Below, piece by piece: positions 27,159 through 36,582 of a stretch of DNA of 64,000 nucleotides. Source of the stretch: Acidobacteriota bacterium (GTDB lineage: Bacteria; Acidobacteriota; Terriglobia; Terriglobales; Acidobacteriaceae); NCBI GenBank assembly GCA_016196065.1, contig JACPYL010000012.1, positions 372,001 to 436,000 on the forward strand, read 5' to 3'. The notes below the pieces were generated by a model, which searched no databases, had not been told where the DNA came from, and saw only the letters and a program-made list of their open reading frames with translations. Position 1 is the stretch's first letter; each line of letters begins with the position of its first letter. Position numbers and translations under genes: made by a program.

Positions 27159-28253
27159 TTAGCGAGACCCGAGGGTCAACGCCGGAATATAAATCGCCGC
27201 CACCCTGTCGGCGATGCGACGAGGAATGGTTTCGTCCTCGCCTAGGTTGGTGAGCACGACGACTGTCAGATGATCGTCGAGATACCGTGACATGATCGTG
27301 GTGTATCCCTGAAACACTCCGTCCTTCCATGCCAGGCGATGTCCATTGACGTCGTCGATCCTGAAACAGAGACCTTGCGGGAAGATCGTTCCGTTATTGA
27401 GCTTGATCGGAACCCACATTTGATCGATCGTCGTGCGTTTCAGAATCTTCTCGGTGGAGAGTGCCTCATCCCATTTCGCCATGTCGAGGACATTCGTATA
27501 CTGCGTGCCATCGGCTGTGGTATTCAGCGACGGAGCGATCCAGTCGATGTTCTTCCATTGCCCGTTGACCAGGTGGTAGCCGCTTGTGCGGTTCGGGATG
27601 ATGTCGGATTCACTGATCACCCGGGTGGACGTCATGCCAAGAGGGCCAAAGATGCGCTCTTGCAGAAAGTCAGCCCAATTTTTCCCGGTGACGCGACGGA
27701 TGAGCGGCCCCAGGAGCATGTAGCCGCTGTTGCTGTACATGCGTTTCTCGCCCGGCTGAAAATCCAGTGGTTGGGCCGCAATCAAATGGGCCAGTTCGTC
27801 TTCCGTATAGTCCTGCCGGAAGTTGACGAGCGGCTTGCCGGAGAATTCGCCGGCGTAGTCCGTGATCCCTGACGTGTGCGTCAGCAACTGCCGGACAGTC
27901 ACTTGTTTCCAGGCCGCAGGCGCATCGGGAAAGTATTTTGTGATTTTGTCGTCCAGCCCGACCTTGCCCTCTTCGACCAGGATCAATACACCGACCGCGG
28001 TAAACGTCTTGCCCACGGATTCCGAGTGGAAGACTGACTCCGGCGTTACCGGGACGTTCAACTCGAGATTCGCCAGGCCATATCCCGTTGTTTTGACGAT
28101 CTTGCCGTCGCGCATCACCGCCAGACTGACGCCGGGAATTTTCTGTTCGCCCATTTGCGCCCGTACCAACTCGTCTACCTTCGGGGAAAATAGCTCGTCG
28201 CCGGGCTGTGCCTGTAGCCACACACCCATCGCCGCCCATGTGCATCCCACCAA
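27159..28253 (-). CDS. Serine hydrolase (beta-lactamase family), probable 5' frameshift
   Basis: The 364-residue frame is a paralogue of the gene at 25278-26939, without its C-terminal domain. The motifs are S79-x-x-K82 in SESVGKTF, YSN in MYSNSGYM and KDG (in place of HDG) in LAWKDGVFQG. The frame opens only at a TTG (28253) and begins with part of a signal peptide (VGCTWAAMGVWLQAQ). An ATG at 28276 in a neighbouring frame supplies the missing basic start (MNRVQKPL), so a one-base indel near the TTT run at about 28253-28256 may have split the signal peptide. The gene may be poorly exported, or the base may be a sequencing error. Confidence 0.8.
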   Translation of the reverse strand: MVGCTWAAMGVWLQAQPGDELFSPKVDELVRAQMGEQKIPGVSLAVMRDGKIVKTTGYGLANLELNVPVTPESVFHSESVGKTFTAVGVLILVEEGKVGLDDKITKYFPDAPAAWKQVTVRQLLTHTSGITDYAGEFSGKPLVNFRQDYTEDELAHLIAAQPLDFQPGEKRMYSNSGYMLLGPLIRRVTGKNWADFLQERIFGPLGMTSTRVISESDIIPNRTSGYHLVNGQWKNIDWIAPSLNTTADGTQYTNVLDMAKWDEALSTEKILKRTTIDQMWVPIKLNNGTIFPQGLCFRIDDVNGHRLAWKDGVFQGYTTIMSRYLDDHLTVVVLTNLGEDETIPRRIADRVAAIYIPALTLGSR

Positions 28254-28446
28254 AGAGGTTTCTGGACTCTATTCATCGATTGTTATGGCCGTCGTTCCCT
28301 TAAGGTCGTCCCTGAATAGCAGATCTGCCTCTCGAAGTATTCACAAAACTCTGATTTTTTTCTGATGACGTATTTTCTGCCACTTCGCGCACGATGGTCC
28401 GCACGTGTGGGGTACAATTCGACGCCGAAAGAACTTGAGTGGCCCC

Positions 28447-30084
28447 ATGACCAGACGCCTTGCTCCGATCCTTCTGCTTCTCTCTCTCTCGGTGCCTGCA
28501 ACAGCGGCGATGACTGCCGATTCCAGGAAGGTTGCTGCCGTCGAGACGATCTACGCGGATGTCATGGACGCCCAGAGCATCACAGGGGCCATCGATTCCG
28601 AATTGTTTGCGAGCTATCGCGGCAAGGGCCGCGTCGCGTGGGAGCGGGATTATCGCAAGAAACGTAAGCACCTCGCCGAACGCCTTGCGAGGCTCCCGAG
28701 CCAGGGACTCTCCGCGGACGACGCCAAAGCCGTTGCGACTATGCGCACGCAACTGGCGACCTTTCCCGAGAAGATTTCGGCGCCGTTCACCGGTACCGGC
28801 AAGTGTCAGGACGCCAACCGAAAGGACTTGGATTACGCAGCTCTCCGCAAGGCACTGACGTCGTGTTTTGTTGAGATCGGCGGCAAGATGGCTTTCGAGA
28901 ACGGAACGATCAACCGGCAAACCGCTCTCGATCTGCTTCACGAACTCCCCGAGGTCGAGCGGCGCAAAGCCGTGTTCACGGCGCTCGGTCCGTTATGGCT
29001 CGCACTCAACGGCAAGAATGAACCCGACAGTCCCTATCGCCGCATGATTGCCATGACTGCCGCGGACGCCGCCAAGAATGGTTCCGAAATCGATCGCGGC
29101 GCGCGCGATGTCGGCGTCGAGACTGCCGTCGTCGAGCGCTGGCTGGAACAGATTCTCGATGCTTGGCGGCAGTCCACCAGCGATCAGCCCGTCGAGCCAT
29201 GGAGTTTCAGCTATCAGGGAGCCGAGGCCGACCGCCTGCTGGCGGCGGAAATTCCGCGGGACGCGCTCATGCCCATCAACCAGCGCTTCTATCAGGACCT
29301 CGGAGCGGACCTCAAACAGTTAGGCGCTCTGTACGAACTCGATCCGAAACCGGGTAAAGCGGCGCTCGCCTATACCGATTTTGTCGTTCATGGGCGGATG
29401 GCGCACGGTGCTTGGCAGCCCACTGTCGCGCGTGTCTCCGCGCCCTACGCGCACGGAGGCCTATTTGTGTTGAATGAACTCGTCCACGAAAACGGGCACG
29501 TCATCAACATCATGGCGATTCGTAACCGATCCGCGTTCGTCGACTGGCCCAGTTCGCTGTTCGCGGAAGCATTTGCCGATGTCCCCGGTTGGAGTACCTA
29601 CGAGCCGGCATGGCAACACAAATATCTGGGACACGAAGCTACACAACAGGCTTCACTTCGTGCCCTGTTTTCCGTGGTGATCCTCGACGTGGCTTGGTCG
29701 CTGTTCGAACTTAGGATGTTGCGCGCACCGGCGACCGACCCCAATGTTCTCTGGACCGAGATCACCAGTCACTACCTGCATATCATTCCGCACCCCGAAC
29801 TCTCGTGGTGGGCGTTGCGCGTGCAACTGACCGACCTGCCCGGCTACATGGTGAACTATGGACTGGGCGCAGTGCTCACCGCTGACATGCGTCAACGAAT
29901 CGGCGAAGGCCTCGGATCCTTCGACACCGGCGACCCGCGCTGGTACGGATGGCTCGGCGATCAGTTGCTGCGCTACGGTTCCGAACGCGATACACGCACG
30001 CTCTTGCAGGATTTTCTGGGACGGCCCACTTCGCCGGACGCTCTTCTCAGGCAGATCAAACGGATGGCTGCCGATCCCAAGTAA
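28447..30084 (+). CDS. Secreted M3-like zinc metallopeptidase
   Basis: From the ATG at 28447 the protein has 545 residues and a signal peptide (RRLAPILLLLSLSVPATAA). The zinc motif HENGH (347-351) lies in VLNELVHENGHVINI, and FAEAFADV about 25 residues later supplies the likely third ligand. The order helical N-half, HExGH, then a long helical C-half is like oligopeptidase M3/M32 zincins, but overall I do not recognise a named family. It should cleave peptides in the periplasm. The coding frame is open to 28405, but the signal peptide fixes the ATG. TACAAT at 28413-28418 is a possible -10. Confidence 0.8.
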   Translation: MTRRLAPILLLLSLSVPATAAMTADSRKVAAVETIYADVMDAQSITGAIDSELFASYRGKGRVAWERDYRKKRKHLAERLARLPSQGLSADDAKAVATMRTQLATFPEKISAPFTGTGKCQDANRKDLDYAALRKALTSCFVEIGGKMAFENGTINRQTALDLLHELPEVERRKAVFTALGPLWLALNGKNEPDSPYRRMIAMTAADAAKNGSEIDRGARDVGVETAVVERWLEQILDAWRQSTSDQPVEPWSFSYQGAEADRLLAAEIPRDALMPINQRFYQDLGADLKQLGALYELDPKPGKAALAYTDFVVHGRMAHGAWQPTVARVSAPYAHGGLFVLNELVHENGHVINIMAIRNRSAFVDWPSSLFAEAFADVPGWSTYEPAWQHKYLGHEATQQASLRALFSVVILDVAWSLFELRMLRAPATDPNVLWTEITSHYLHIIPHPELSWWALRVQLTDLPGYMVNYGLGAVLTADMRQRIGEGLGSFDTGDPRWYGWLGDQLLRYGSERDTRTLLQDFLGRPTSPDALLRQIKRMAADPK

Positions 30085-30191
30085 CAAAGGGCCAACCCGT
30101 TGCCGGATCGGCTCTTTCCACGTGGTGATTCAACCCCTGCAACTCGTGCGGCAGGATCACATGTCCTGCTCGGTCAGATACAGTGCGTCTT
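30085..30191. other. First part of the gap between the M3-like gene and hemL
   Basis: No open frame, repeat or promoter of note is seen here. It directly follows the zincin stop and precedes the hairpin region that forms the rest of this 374-bp gap. Confidence 0.4.
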
Positions 30192-30232
30192 CAAAAAACA
30201 AACGGACAGCCTGGAGCCCCCCAAGGCTGTCC
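30192..30232 (-). terminator. Strong intrinsic terminator on the minus strand
   Basis: GGACAGCCT pairs with AGGCTGTCC over an 11-base loop; on the minus strand a T-rich tract follows (plus-strand AAAAAACAAAC at 30193-30203). No annotated minus-strand gene lies upstream of it within 4 kb, so it must end an unrecognised transcript or block antisense transcription. Confidence 0.65.
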
Positions 30233-30420
30233 TGATAAACCCTCCCGGTTAGAAGGGTGATCTAGAGAGAACTTACGGCACCGACGTTGCTGCAGTGTTG
30301 CGATTTGGTGAAAATCACGTGAAAACTGGGCGGGACGCCGGGGCGTCGCTGTGTCGGCAGTCACGTAGCGCGGTGACCTGCCACGCTGCGGAGCGCCCGG
30401 GATGCGCTGCTATATTGAAA
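30192..30420 (-). ncRNA. Candidate minus-strand structured RNA ending in an intrinsic terminator
   Basis: On the minus strand the gap before hemL holds, in order: a 9-bp stem with one bulge (30356-30382), a 6-bp stem GACGCC/GGCGTC (30334-30347), a small GATTT/AAATC hairpin (about 30301-30318) and a strong 9-bp stem with 11-base loop (30204-30232) followed by GTTTGTTTTTTG. The frames are not convincingly coding. A short regulatory RNA is possible. Its promoter is not clear; TATAGC near 30410 is the only -10-like box. Confidence 0.35.
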
Positions 30421-30458
30421 TAAGTCTGCAAGATTACCAAGCCGCCGGCGGAGGAGCC

Positions 30459-31757
<1,299 letters not shown>

Positions 31758-31888
31758 GGCGGGGGTTTCTGGACTGTCCAATCATTTGCGAAAAGAAGGC
31801 GTTCCTTTGTGCGCGCCTGTATCAGGACATCGCCAATCCTGTTCTTAAGCTCTAGCCTGACTGCACCGATTCACGGGTGGAATCCTGC

Positions 31889-31894
31889 TAAAAT
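31889..31894 (+). promoter_or_regulatory. -10 box of the DUF885 gene, probably leaderless
   Basis: TAAAAT, preceded by GC, lies 7 bases before the ATG at 31902. Transcription would start at or next to the ATG. No Shine-Dalgarno site is present, which fits a leaderless mRNA. Confidence 0.45.
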
Positions 31895-31901
31895 CGCCGC
31901 C

Positions 31902-33713
31902 ATGCAGCTATCGTCGATTGCAGCCTGCCTTCTCATTTCGTGTGCTCTTATGGCACAAACGTCCAGTTCCTCCGCCGGGGCTAACGCAAAATTTGCCAAG
32001 CTGAGTGAAGAGTTCATTCACGAGACGCTGGCGCTTTCGCCTGCCAGCGCCTCACAGGCTGGATACCACCAGCACATCGATCCCAAAACTGGAAAGACTA
32101 TCGCGCTCGACGCCTTGCTCGACGACTTAAGTCCCGCTGGCATCGAAGAACAGCGCCGCGTCTATGCACACTGGCGCGAACGCTTTCGCGCCGAGACGCC
32201 GCTCAAGTCGCTTGGCGTCGAGGACGCTGCTGATTGGCAACTGATCGACGACCAGATCGGCCTCAGCCTGCTCGAATTCGACCGCATCCAGAATTACAGG
32301 CACAATCCGACGGTCTACGTGGAACTGCTGGGCAGCGCACTCTTTCAGCCGCTCACCGATGAGTATGCAGCCAAGGACGTTCGCGTCGGCCACGTTCTCT
32401 CGCGCATCGCAGCGATCCCGCGCTTTCTCGACCAGGCGCGCAGCCAGTTGGTTGATGCCGACCCCATCTTTATCAAGGTCGCGATCGAAGAAAATGAAGG
32501 CAACGTCGATCTGATTCAGAGCACAGTCGCTGCCGCCATTCCCACTGGATGGAAATTGAAGGCACAGTACGATCAAGTCGCCCCTCCGGCGATGGAAGCG
32601 CTCAAGAAATTTTCCAGCTGGCTTCAGGACGATCTTTCAAAGCACAAAACCGACCGAACCTGGCGCTTGGGAAAAGACCTCTACGCAGAAAAATTCCGCC
32701 TCGTCATGGAGACGCCGGTCACGCCCGGCCAGGTTCTGGCGGATGCGGAACGCGATCTGAAGAAGTCGCGCGCGGAGATGCTCCAGATCGCGCTGCCCCT
32801 GCACAAACAATATTTTCCCGACCACGATGATCACGCGAGCCTAAGTCCTCAGGAGCGAGAGAACAAAGTCATCAGCGAAGTGCTGCACAAGATCTCCGAG
32901 GATCGCCCGAAACGCGACGACTTGCTGCAGACGGTGAAAGACGATCTGGCCGGCATCCGGCAATTTATCGTCGACAAGAAAATTGTGTCGCTGAAATCAC
33001 GCGACAACCTGAAGGTAATTCCGACGCCGCCCTTCATGCGCGGCATTTATTCGGTGGCCGGCTTCCACTCAGCGCCGCCGCTCGATCCGAATGCAGAAGC
33101 GCAGTACTGGGTCACCCCGATTGATCCGAAAACGCCCGACGAAAAAGCCGAGTCGAAGCTGCGCGAGTACAACAACTGGGTGCTGCAGTGGCTCACCATT
33201 CACGAAGCGCTGCCCGGTCACTATGTGCAGGCCGAGCACGCCAATGAAGTCCAGCCGGTCACCCGGCGGCTCGCGCGCGCCATCTACGGCAACGGAGCCT
33301 ACGTCGAAGGCTGGGCCGAATATATCGCGCAGGTCATGATGGAGGAAGGATATGCCGGCAGGGATCCGCGCTATCGACTGAGCTATCTGAAAGTGTGGCT
33401 GCGCGCCGTCGGCAATACGATTCTCGATGTCCGCATGCAAACCATGAACATGACGGACGAAGAAGCCATGTCGTTCATGATGAACGACGCCTTCCAGACC
33501 CGTGCCGAAGCGGAAGGAAAATTACAGCGCGCCAAGTTGAGTTCCACGCAGTTGCCGACTTACTACGTCGGGACAAGCGAATGGTGGCGCCTGCGTCGTG
33601 CCTATCAATCCGCTAAAGGTAAAGACTTCACACTCGCTGATTTCCATGACCGCGCCTTGGATCAGGGCGCGCTGCCGGTACCGTGGCTGGGGAATATTTT
33701 GTTGCCGAAATGA
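31902..33713 (+). CDS. Secreted DUF885 family metallopeptidase-like protein
   Basis: The 603-residue protein has a signal peptide (LSSIAACLLISCALMAQ). DUF885 proteins are helical zincin-like hydrolases; the family motif HEALPGH is at 434-440 (His, Glu, His as zinc and catalytic residues). GAYVEGWAEYIAQVMMEEG from about 464 supplies the third ligand region. The C-terminus ends LPVPWLGNILLPK. The likely role is peptide degradation in the periplasm; substrates are not known. The ATG at 31902 is chosen over earlier in-frame codons because the signal peptide begins there. Confidence 0.87.
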   Translation: MQLSSIAACLLISCALMAQTSSSSAGANAKFAKLSEEFIHETLALSPASASQAGYHQHIDPKTGKTIALDALLDDLSPAGIEEQRRVYAHWRERFRAETPLKSLGVEDAADWQLIDDQIGLSLLEFDRIQNYRHNPTVYVELLGSALFQPLTDEYAAKDVRVGHVLSRIAAIPRFLDQARSQLVDADPIFIKVAIEENEGNVDLIQSTVAAAIPTGWKLKAQYDQVAPPAMEALKKFSSWLQDDLSKHKTDRTWRLGKDLYAEKFRLVMETPVTPGQVLADAERDLKKSRAEMLQIALPLHKQYFPDHDDHASLSPQERENKVISEVLHKISEDRPKRDDLLQTVKDDLAGIRQFIVDKKIVSLKSRDNLKVIPTPPFMRGIYSVAGFHSAPPLDPNAEAQYWVTPIDPKTPDEKAESKLREYNNWVLQWLTIHEALPGHYVQAEHANEVQPVTRRLARAIYGNGAYVEGWAEYIAQVMMEEGYAGRDPRYRLSYLKVWLRAVGNTILDVRMQTMNMTDEEAMSFMMNDAFQTRAEAEGKLQRAKLSSTQLPTYYVGTSEWWRLRRAYQSAKGKDFTLADFHDRALDQGALPVPWLGNILLPK

Positions 33714-33779
33714 AGTGATCTTGCAATCGGAATAATCGTCCGGCAAAATCCTAAGAGAGATGCACCATTGGAATCCCGC

Positions 33780-33802
33780 CCTTGCGCACAAAGCGCGCAA
33801 GG
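33780..33802. terminator. Hairpin between convergent genes
   Basis: CCTTGCGC pairs with GCGCAAGG over a 7-base loop, flanked by CCCGC and GATGGGG that extend pairing imperfectly. It lies between the DUF885 gene and the polysaccharide deacetylase and may serve both as a weak terminator. Confidence 0.45.
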
Positions 33803-33822
33803 ATGGGGCACCCGTCGGTAGT

Positions 33823-34551
33823 TCAGGGCTTGACATTGGACTTCTGCCTCGCCGACAGCATCTCCCCCACCGTCACAAACTCAAATCCCTGTTCCCGATA
33901 GCGCAGGATCAGATTCTCCGTCGCAAGCACCGTCTGGCTGCGATCCGCGCCCATCGCCTTGTGTCCGCCATCATGCAACAGGACTACGTCTCCGCCGCGG
34001 ATCTGACTCGCAACTTTTCGCTCAATCGTGGCTGCGGGCGGCGCATTCCAGTCATAGCCGGTCACGTTCCACATCACAGGCTGGAGTCCGAGTTCACGCG
34101 CGATCCGGAGAGTCGCGGGACGTCTCCCTCCAAACGGTGGACGAAAGAAATTCGAGTGCTCACCGATTGCGTCGGTCAACGCTGCTCGGCATTCCATCAA
34201 CTCAACTCGCGTTTGAGCCGCAGACTGAAGGGTCAGCAGTGGATGGGTCGTGGTGTGATTGCCGATCGTGTGTCCAGCTGCGGCGACGGCGCGCACGATA
34301 TCCGGTCGCTGCCGCACGTAACGGCCAATCATGAAAAATGTTGCGCGCACCTCATGGCGCGCCAGCACTTCCAGGAGCTTCAACGTGTACGGATCATTCG
34401 GCCCGTCGTCGTAGGTGAGTGCAATCTGCTTGCTGCCGCGCGCCAGTCCGGTGAATGTGCGTCCATACCACTGCCCGGTCGGCGCCATCGACTGATAGCC
34501 TGCGGCGGTCACGCCGGCAGCAGCGCCGAGGCCGATGAGCAAGGGGAGCAC
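33823..34551 (-). CDS. Polysaccharide deacetylase family protein (NodB domain)
   Basis: The 242-residue protein has a hydrophobic N-terminus (LPLLIGLGAAAGVTAAGY), probably a signal anchor, and a NodB domain: TYDDGPN with D48/D49, the metal-binding H99-x3-H103 in GNHTTTHP, RPPFGG at 137-142, and LLHDGG near 205. It should remove N-acetyl groups from peptidoglycan or an exopolysaccharide outside the cytoplasm. The start is GTG at 34551; there is no clear ribosome site, and the gene's 5' side abuts a heptad-repeat element. Confidence 0.88.
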   Translation of the reverse strand: MLPLLIGLGAAAGVTAAGYQSMAPTGQWYGRTFTGLARGSKQIALTYDDGPNDPYTLKLLEVLARHEVRATFFMIGRYVRQRPDIVRAVAAAGHTIGNHTTTHPLLTLQSAAQTRVELMECRAALTDAIGEHSNFFRPPFGGRRPATLRIARELGLQPVMWNVTGYDWNAPPAATIERKVASQIRGGDVVLLHDGGHKAMGADRSQTVLATENLILRYREQGFEFVTVGEMLSARQKSNVKP

Positions 34552-34570
34552 GGAGAGATTGTAAATGCAG

Positions 34571-34725
34571 GTTAAAGGTCAGAGGTCAGATTGCAGAAGT
34601 CACGGAACTTCAGGGTTATGGGTTGCGAGCTAAGCGCTTCGGCCAGAATCCAGTGGTTACACGCAGCTCGTAGGTCGCGGCTCGCAGTCTCACCTCTGCA
34701 ATCTAACCTCTAACTTCTGACCTTA
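34571..34725. repeat. Paired heptad-phased repeat element
   Basis: The right arm (34663-34725) is nine consecutive imperfect 7-bp units in strict register, ending with units such as AACCTCT and AACTTCT. The left arm (34571-34600) holds the inverse word twice as AGGTCAG (34576-34589) and a GATTGCAG matching the inverted GCAATCT of the right arm. About 60 bp of unrelated core separates them. It lies between the deacetylase and deoxynucleoside kinase genes. Confidence 0.8.
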
Positions 34726-34780
34726 ATCTTCTTCCCAATTGCGTCCCGCGCCGAAGCAATATATTCTGCTCACGTCCTCC

Positions 34781-35446
34781 ATGGCTAAGCTTTTCGAACT
34801 ACCCCGTTACATTGCAGTGGAAGGTCCGATTCGCGTCGGCAAGAGCACGCTCGCGAAGGTTCTCGGAGACCGCCTGTCGGCCCAGCGTGTCATTGAACCG
34901 GAGGACAATCCGTTTCTCAAGTCGTTCTATGAAGGCGATCCAGGAGCCGCTTTCCAAGCGCAATTTGCATTCCTGATTCGCCGCTTCGAGCAGTTAAGTG
35001 CGCTCGACCTGGGCGCGCAGTCGAACAAGACGATCGTCGCCGACTATATTTTTGAAAAAGACAAGCTCTTTGCCTGCCTCAACCTCAATGACCAGGAACT
35101 CGATACCTACAATCGCTACTTCAATCATTTTCGCGAGCAGTTGCCCACGCCCGACCTGGTGATTTATCTGCAAGCTACGCCGGAAGTGTTGAAAAAGCGT
35201 CTGAAAAAGAAAAACGCTCCCGGCGAAAAAGCCATCAGCGAGGATTACCTGATGGAAGTCGTTAAAGCCTACGAGCACTTCTTTTTTCACTACACGCAGT
35301 CCGATCTGCTGATCGTGAACACGTCCGAAATCGACTTTGTCGACCGTAACGAAGACCTGCAGGAACTGCTCAAGAAAGTCTCGGCCCCTATTAAGGGCAC
35401 GCAGTACTTCCTGCCGCTCGGCAGTGAAGAAGCGGCTAGCGCATAG
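34781..35446 (+). CDS. Deoxynucleoside kinase
   Basis: The 221-residue protein belongs to the dGK/dAK-type deoxynucleoside kinases, which phosphorylate salvaged deoxynucleosides. The P-loop is GPIRVGKST at 15-23. The region ADYIFEKDKLFA (about 85-96) is the catalytic substrate-binding segment, and PTPDLVIYLQATPEVLKKRLKKK contains the lid arginines. The ATG at 34781 gives the usual N-terminus LPRYIAVEGPI; TATATT lies 15 bases before it. panB follows after a repeat element, an association I have seen described with pantothenate and folate genes in this phylum only from memory. Confidence 0.88.
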   Translation: MAKLFELPRYIAVEGPIRVGKSTLAKVLGDRLSAQRVIEPEDNPFLKSFYEGDPGAAFQAQFAFLIRRFEQLSALDLGAQSNKTIVADYIFEKDKLFACLNLNDQELDTYNRYFNHFREQLPTPDLVIYLQATPEVLKKRLKKKNAPGEKAISEDYLMEVVKAYEHFFFHYTQSDLLIVNTSEIDFVDRNEDLQELLKKVSAPIKGTQYFLPLGSEEAASA

Positions 35447-35450
35447 TTTC

Positions 35451-35576
35451 GTCGTTGGTCGTTGGTCGCTAGCGTCCGCAATCCCACTTGAGCTGTCCAT
35501 CAGGAACTTGTAAGTCGCTGTCGTGCAGGTACTTAGGATGTGGGTTGCGAACGGCGAACGACCATCGACCAACGAC
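35451..35576. repeat. Paired heptad-phased repeat element before panB
   Basis: The left arm has heptads of the word GTCGTTG (35451-35478); the right arm has five units from 35542 to 35576 of the inverse word CAACGAC. The core of about 60 bp is unique. The last right-arm heptads overlap the likely -35 of the panB promoter. Confidence 0.8.
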
Positions 35577-35593
35577 GCGATTCCGGCTACAAT
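35565..35593 (+). promoter_or_regulatory. Probable panB promoter
   Basis: TCGACC (35565-35570) and TACAAT (35588-35593) are spaced by 17 bp. The -35 is made of repeat-element sequence. The panB GTG is at 35670 with GGAGGAAACA upstream. Confidence 0.45.
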
Positions 35594-35669
35594 ACCTCCA
35601 GCGTCTTCCAAAACTTGAACACGCGTACAGGCTCTATCCGGCCGAGCCGGAGGGGCACTGGAGGAAACA

Positions 35670-36560
35670 GTGAGTCTCACGCCGATCGGCGAAGTTCGCC
35701 GCAAGATCACGACCGCATCGCTCCGCGAAAAGAAACTCCACCGCAATCCCATCACCTGCCTGACTGCGTACGACTACGCCACCGCGCGCCTGGTCGACGA
35801 AGCGGGCATTGACATTGTTCTCGTCGGCGACTCGCTGGCGATGACCATGCTGGGATACGAGAACACGTTGTCGGTTACGGTCGACGAGATGCTGCATCAC
35901 GTCCGGGCCGTGCACCGCGGGGTAAAAGATGCGTTGCTTATTGCCGACATGCCGTACGGTTCGTATCACGAAAGCGCGGACGAAGCCGTCCACAACGCAG
36001 CGCGCTTCGTCAAAGAAGCGGGCGCCGAAGTCGTGAAGATGGAGGGTGGCGAAAAGCGAGTCGACGTGATTCGCCGTGTGATGGACGCCGAGATCCCTGT
36101 CGCCGGACACATCGGCCTGACGCCGCAATCGGTCAACATGATGGGCGGCTACAAAGTACAAGGCAAGACGCTGCGCGCGATCGAACAGTTGATGCGCGAT
36201 GCTGTCGCTCTCGACCGTGCCGGAGTGGCGTGCATCTATCTTGAAGGCATTCCGCGTGAAGTCGCGGCCATGATTACCGCCGAAGTGGAAACGCCGACCA
36301 TCGGCATCGGCGCCGGACCGGAATGTGATGGGCAGGTGCTGGTGTTCCACGATCTGGTCAATTTGACTTTCACCCATGCCGCAAAATTTGTCCGTCACTA
36401 TGGAGATGCTGCCGCTCTGATCACGCAAGCTGTGCTGGCGTTCAAGGGTGACGTGGCCGGAGGCCAGTTTCCTTCCGACGCCGAGTCCTACCATCTGCCC
36501 AAGGAGACGCAGGCCGCACTCGAAACGGTACTCCAACGGAAACGCGCTTTGCGGCGATAA
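35670..36560 (+). CDS. panB: 3-methyl-2-oxobutanoate hydroxymethyltransferase
   Basis: The 296-residue TIM-barrel enzyme adds a hydroxymethyl group from methylenetetrahydrofolate to ketoisovalerate to give ketopantoate, the first step to pantothenate. Signatures are PITCLTAYDYATARLVDEAG, VGDSLAMTMLGY (metal ligand Asp), DMPYGSY, VKMEGG, GHIGLTPQ and the final GIGAGPECDGQVLVFHD. The start is GTG at 35670 with a strong ribosome site GGAGG. A lipoprotein gene and panC follow closely on the same strand. Confidence 0.96.
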   Translation: MSLTPIGEVRRKITTASLREKKLHRNPITCLTAYDYATARLVDEAGIDIVLVGDSLAMTMLGYENTLSVTVDEMLHHVRAVHRGVKDALLIADMPYGSYHESADEAVHNAARFVKEAGAEVVKMEGGEKRVDVIRRVMDAEIPVAGHIGLTPQSVNMMGGYKVQGKTLRAIEQLMRDAVALDRAGVACIYLEGIPREVAAMITAEVETPTIGIGAGPECDGQVLVFHDLVNLTFTHAAKFVRHYGDAAALITQAVLAFKGDVAGGQFPSDAESYHLPKETQAALETVLQRKRALRR

Positions 36561-36582
36561 TCGGGAGCGGAGAAAGACTCTT

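Noticed and set aside
25278-28253. Antibiotic resistance beta-lactamases
   Set aside because: The two proteins are of the broad serine hydrolase/esterase type with signal peptides and extra domains; nothing points to resistance.
35634-36536. Minus-strand frame opposite panB
   Set aside because: Composition and lack of motifs indicate a shadow of panB.
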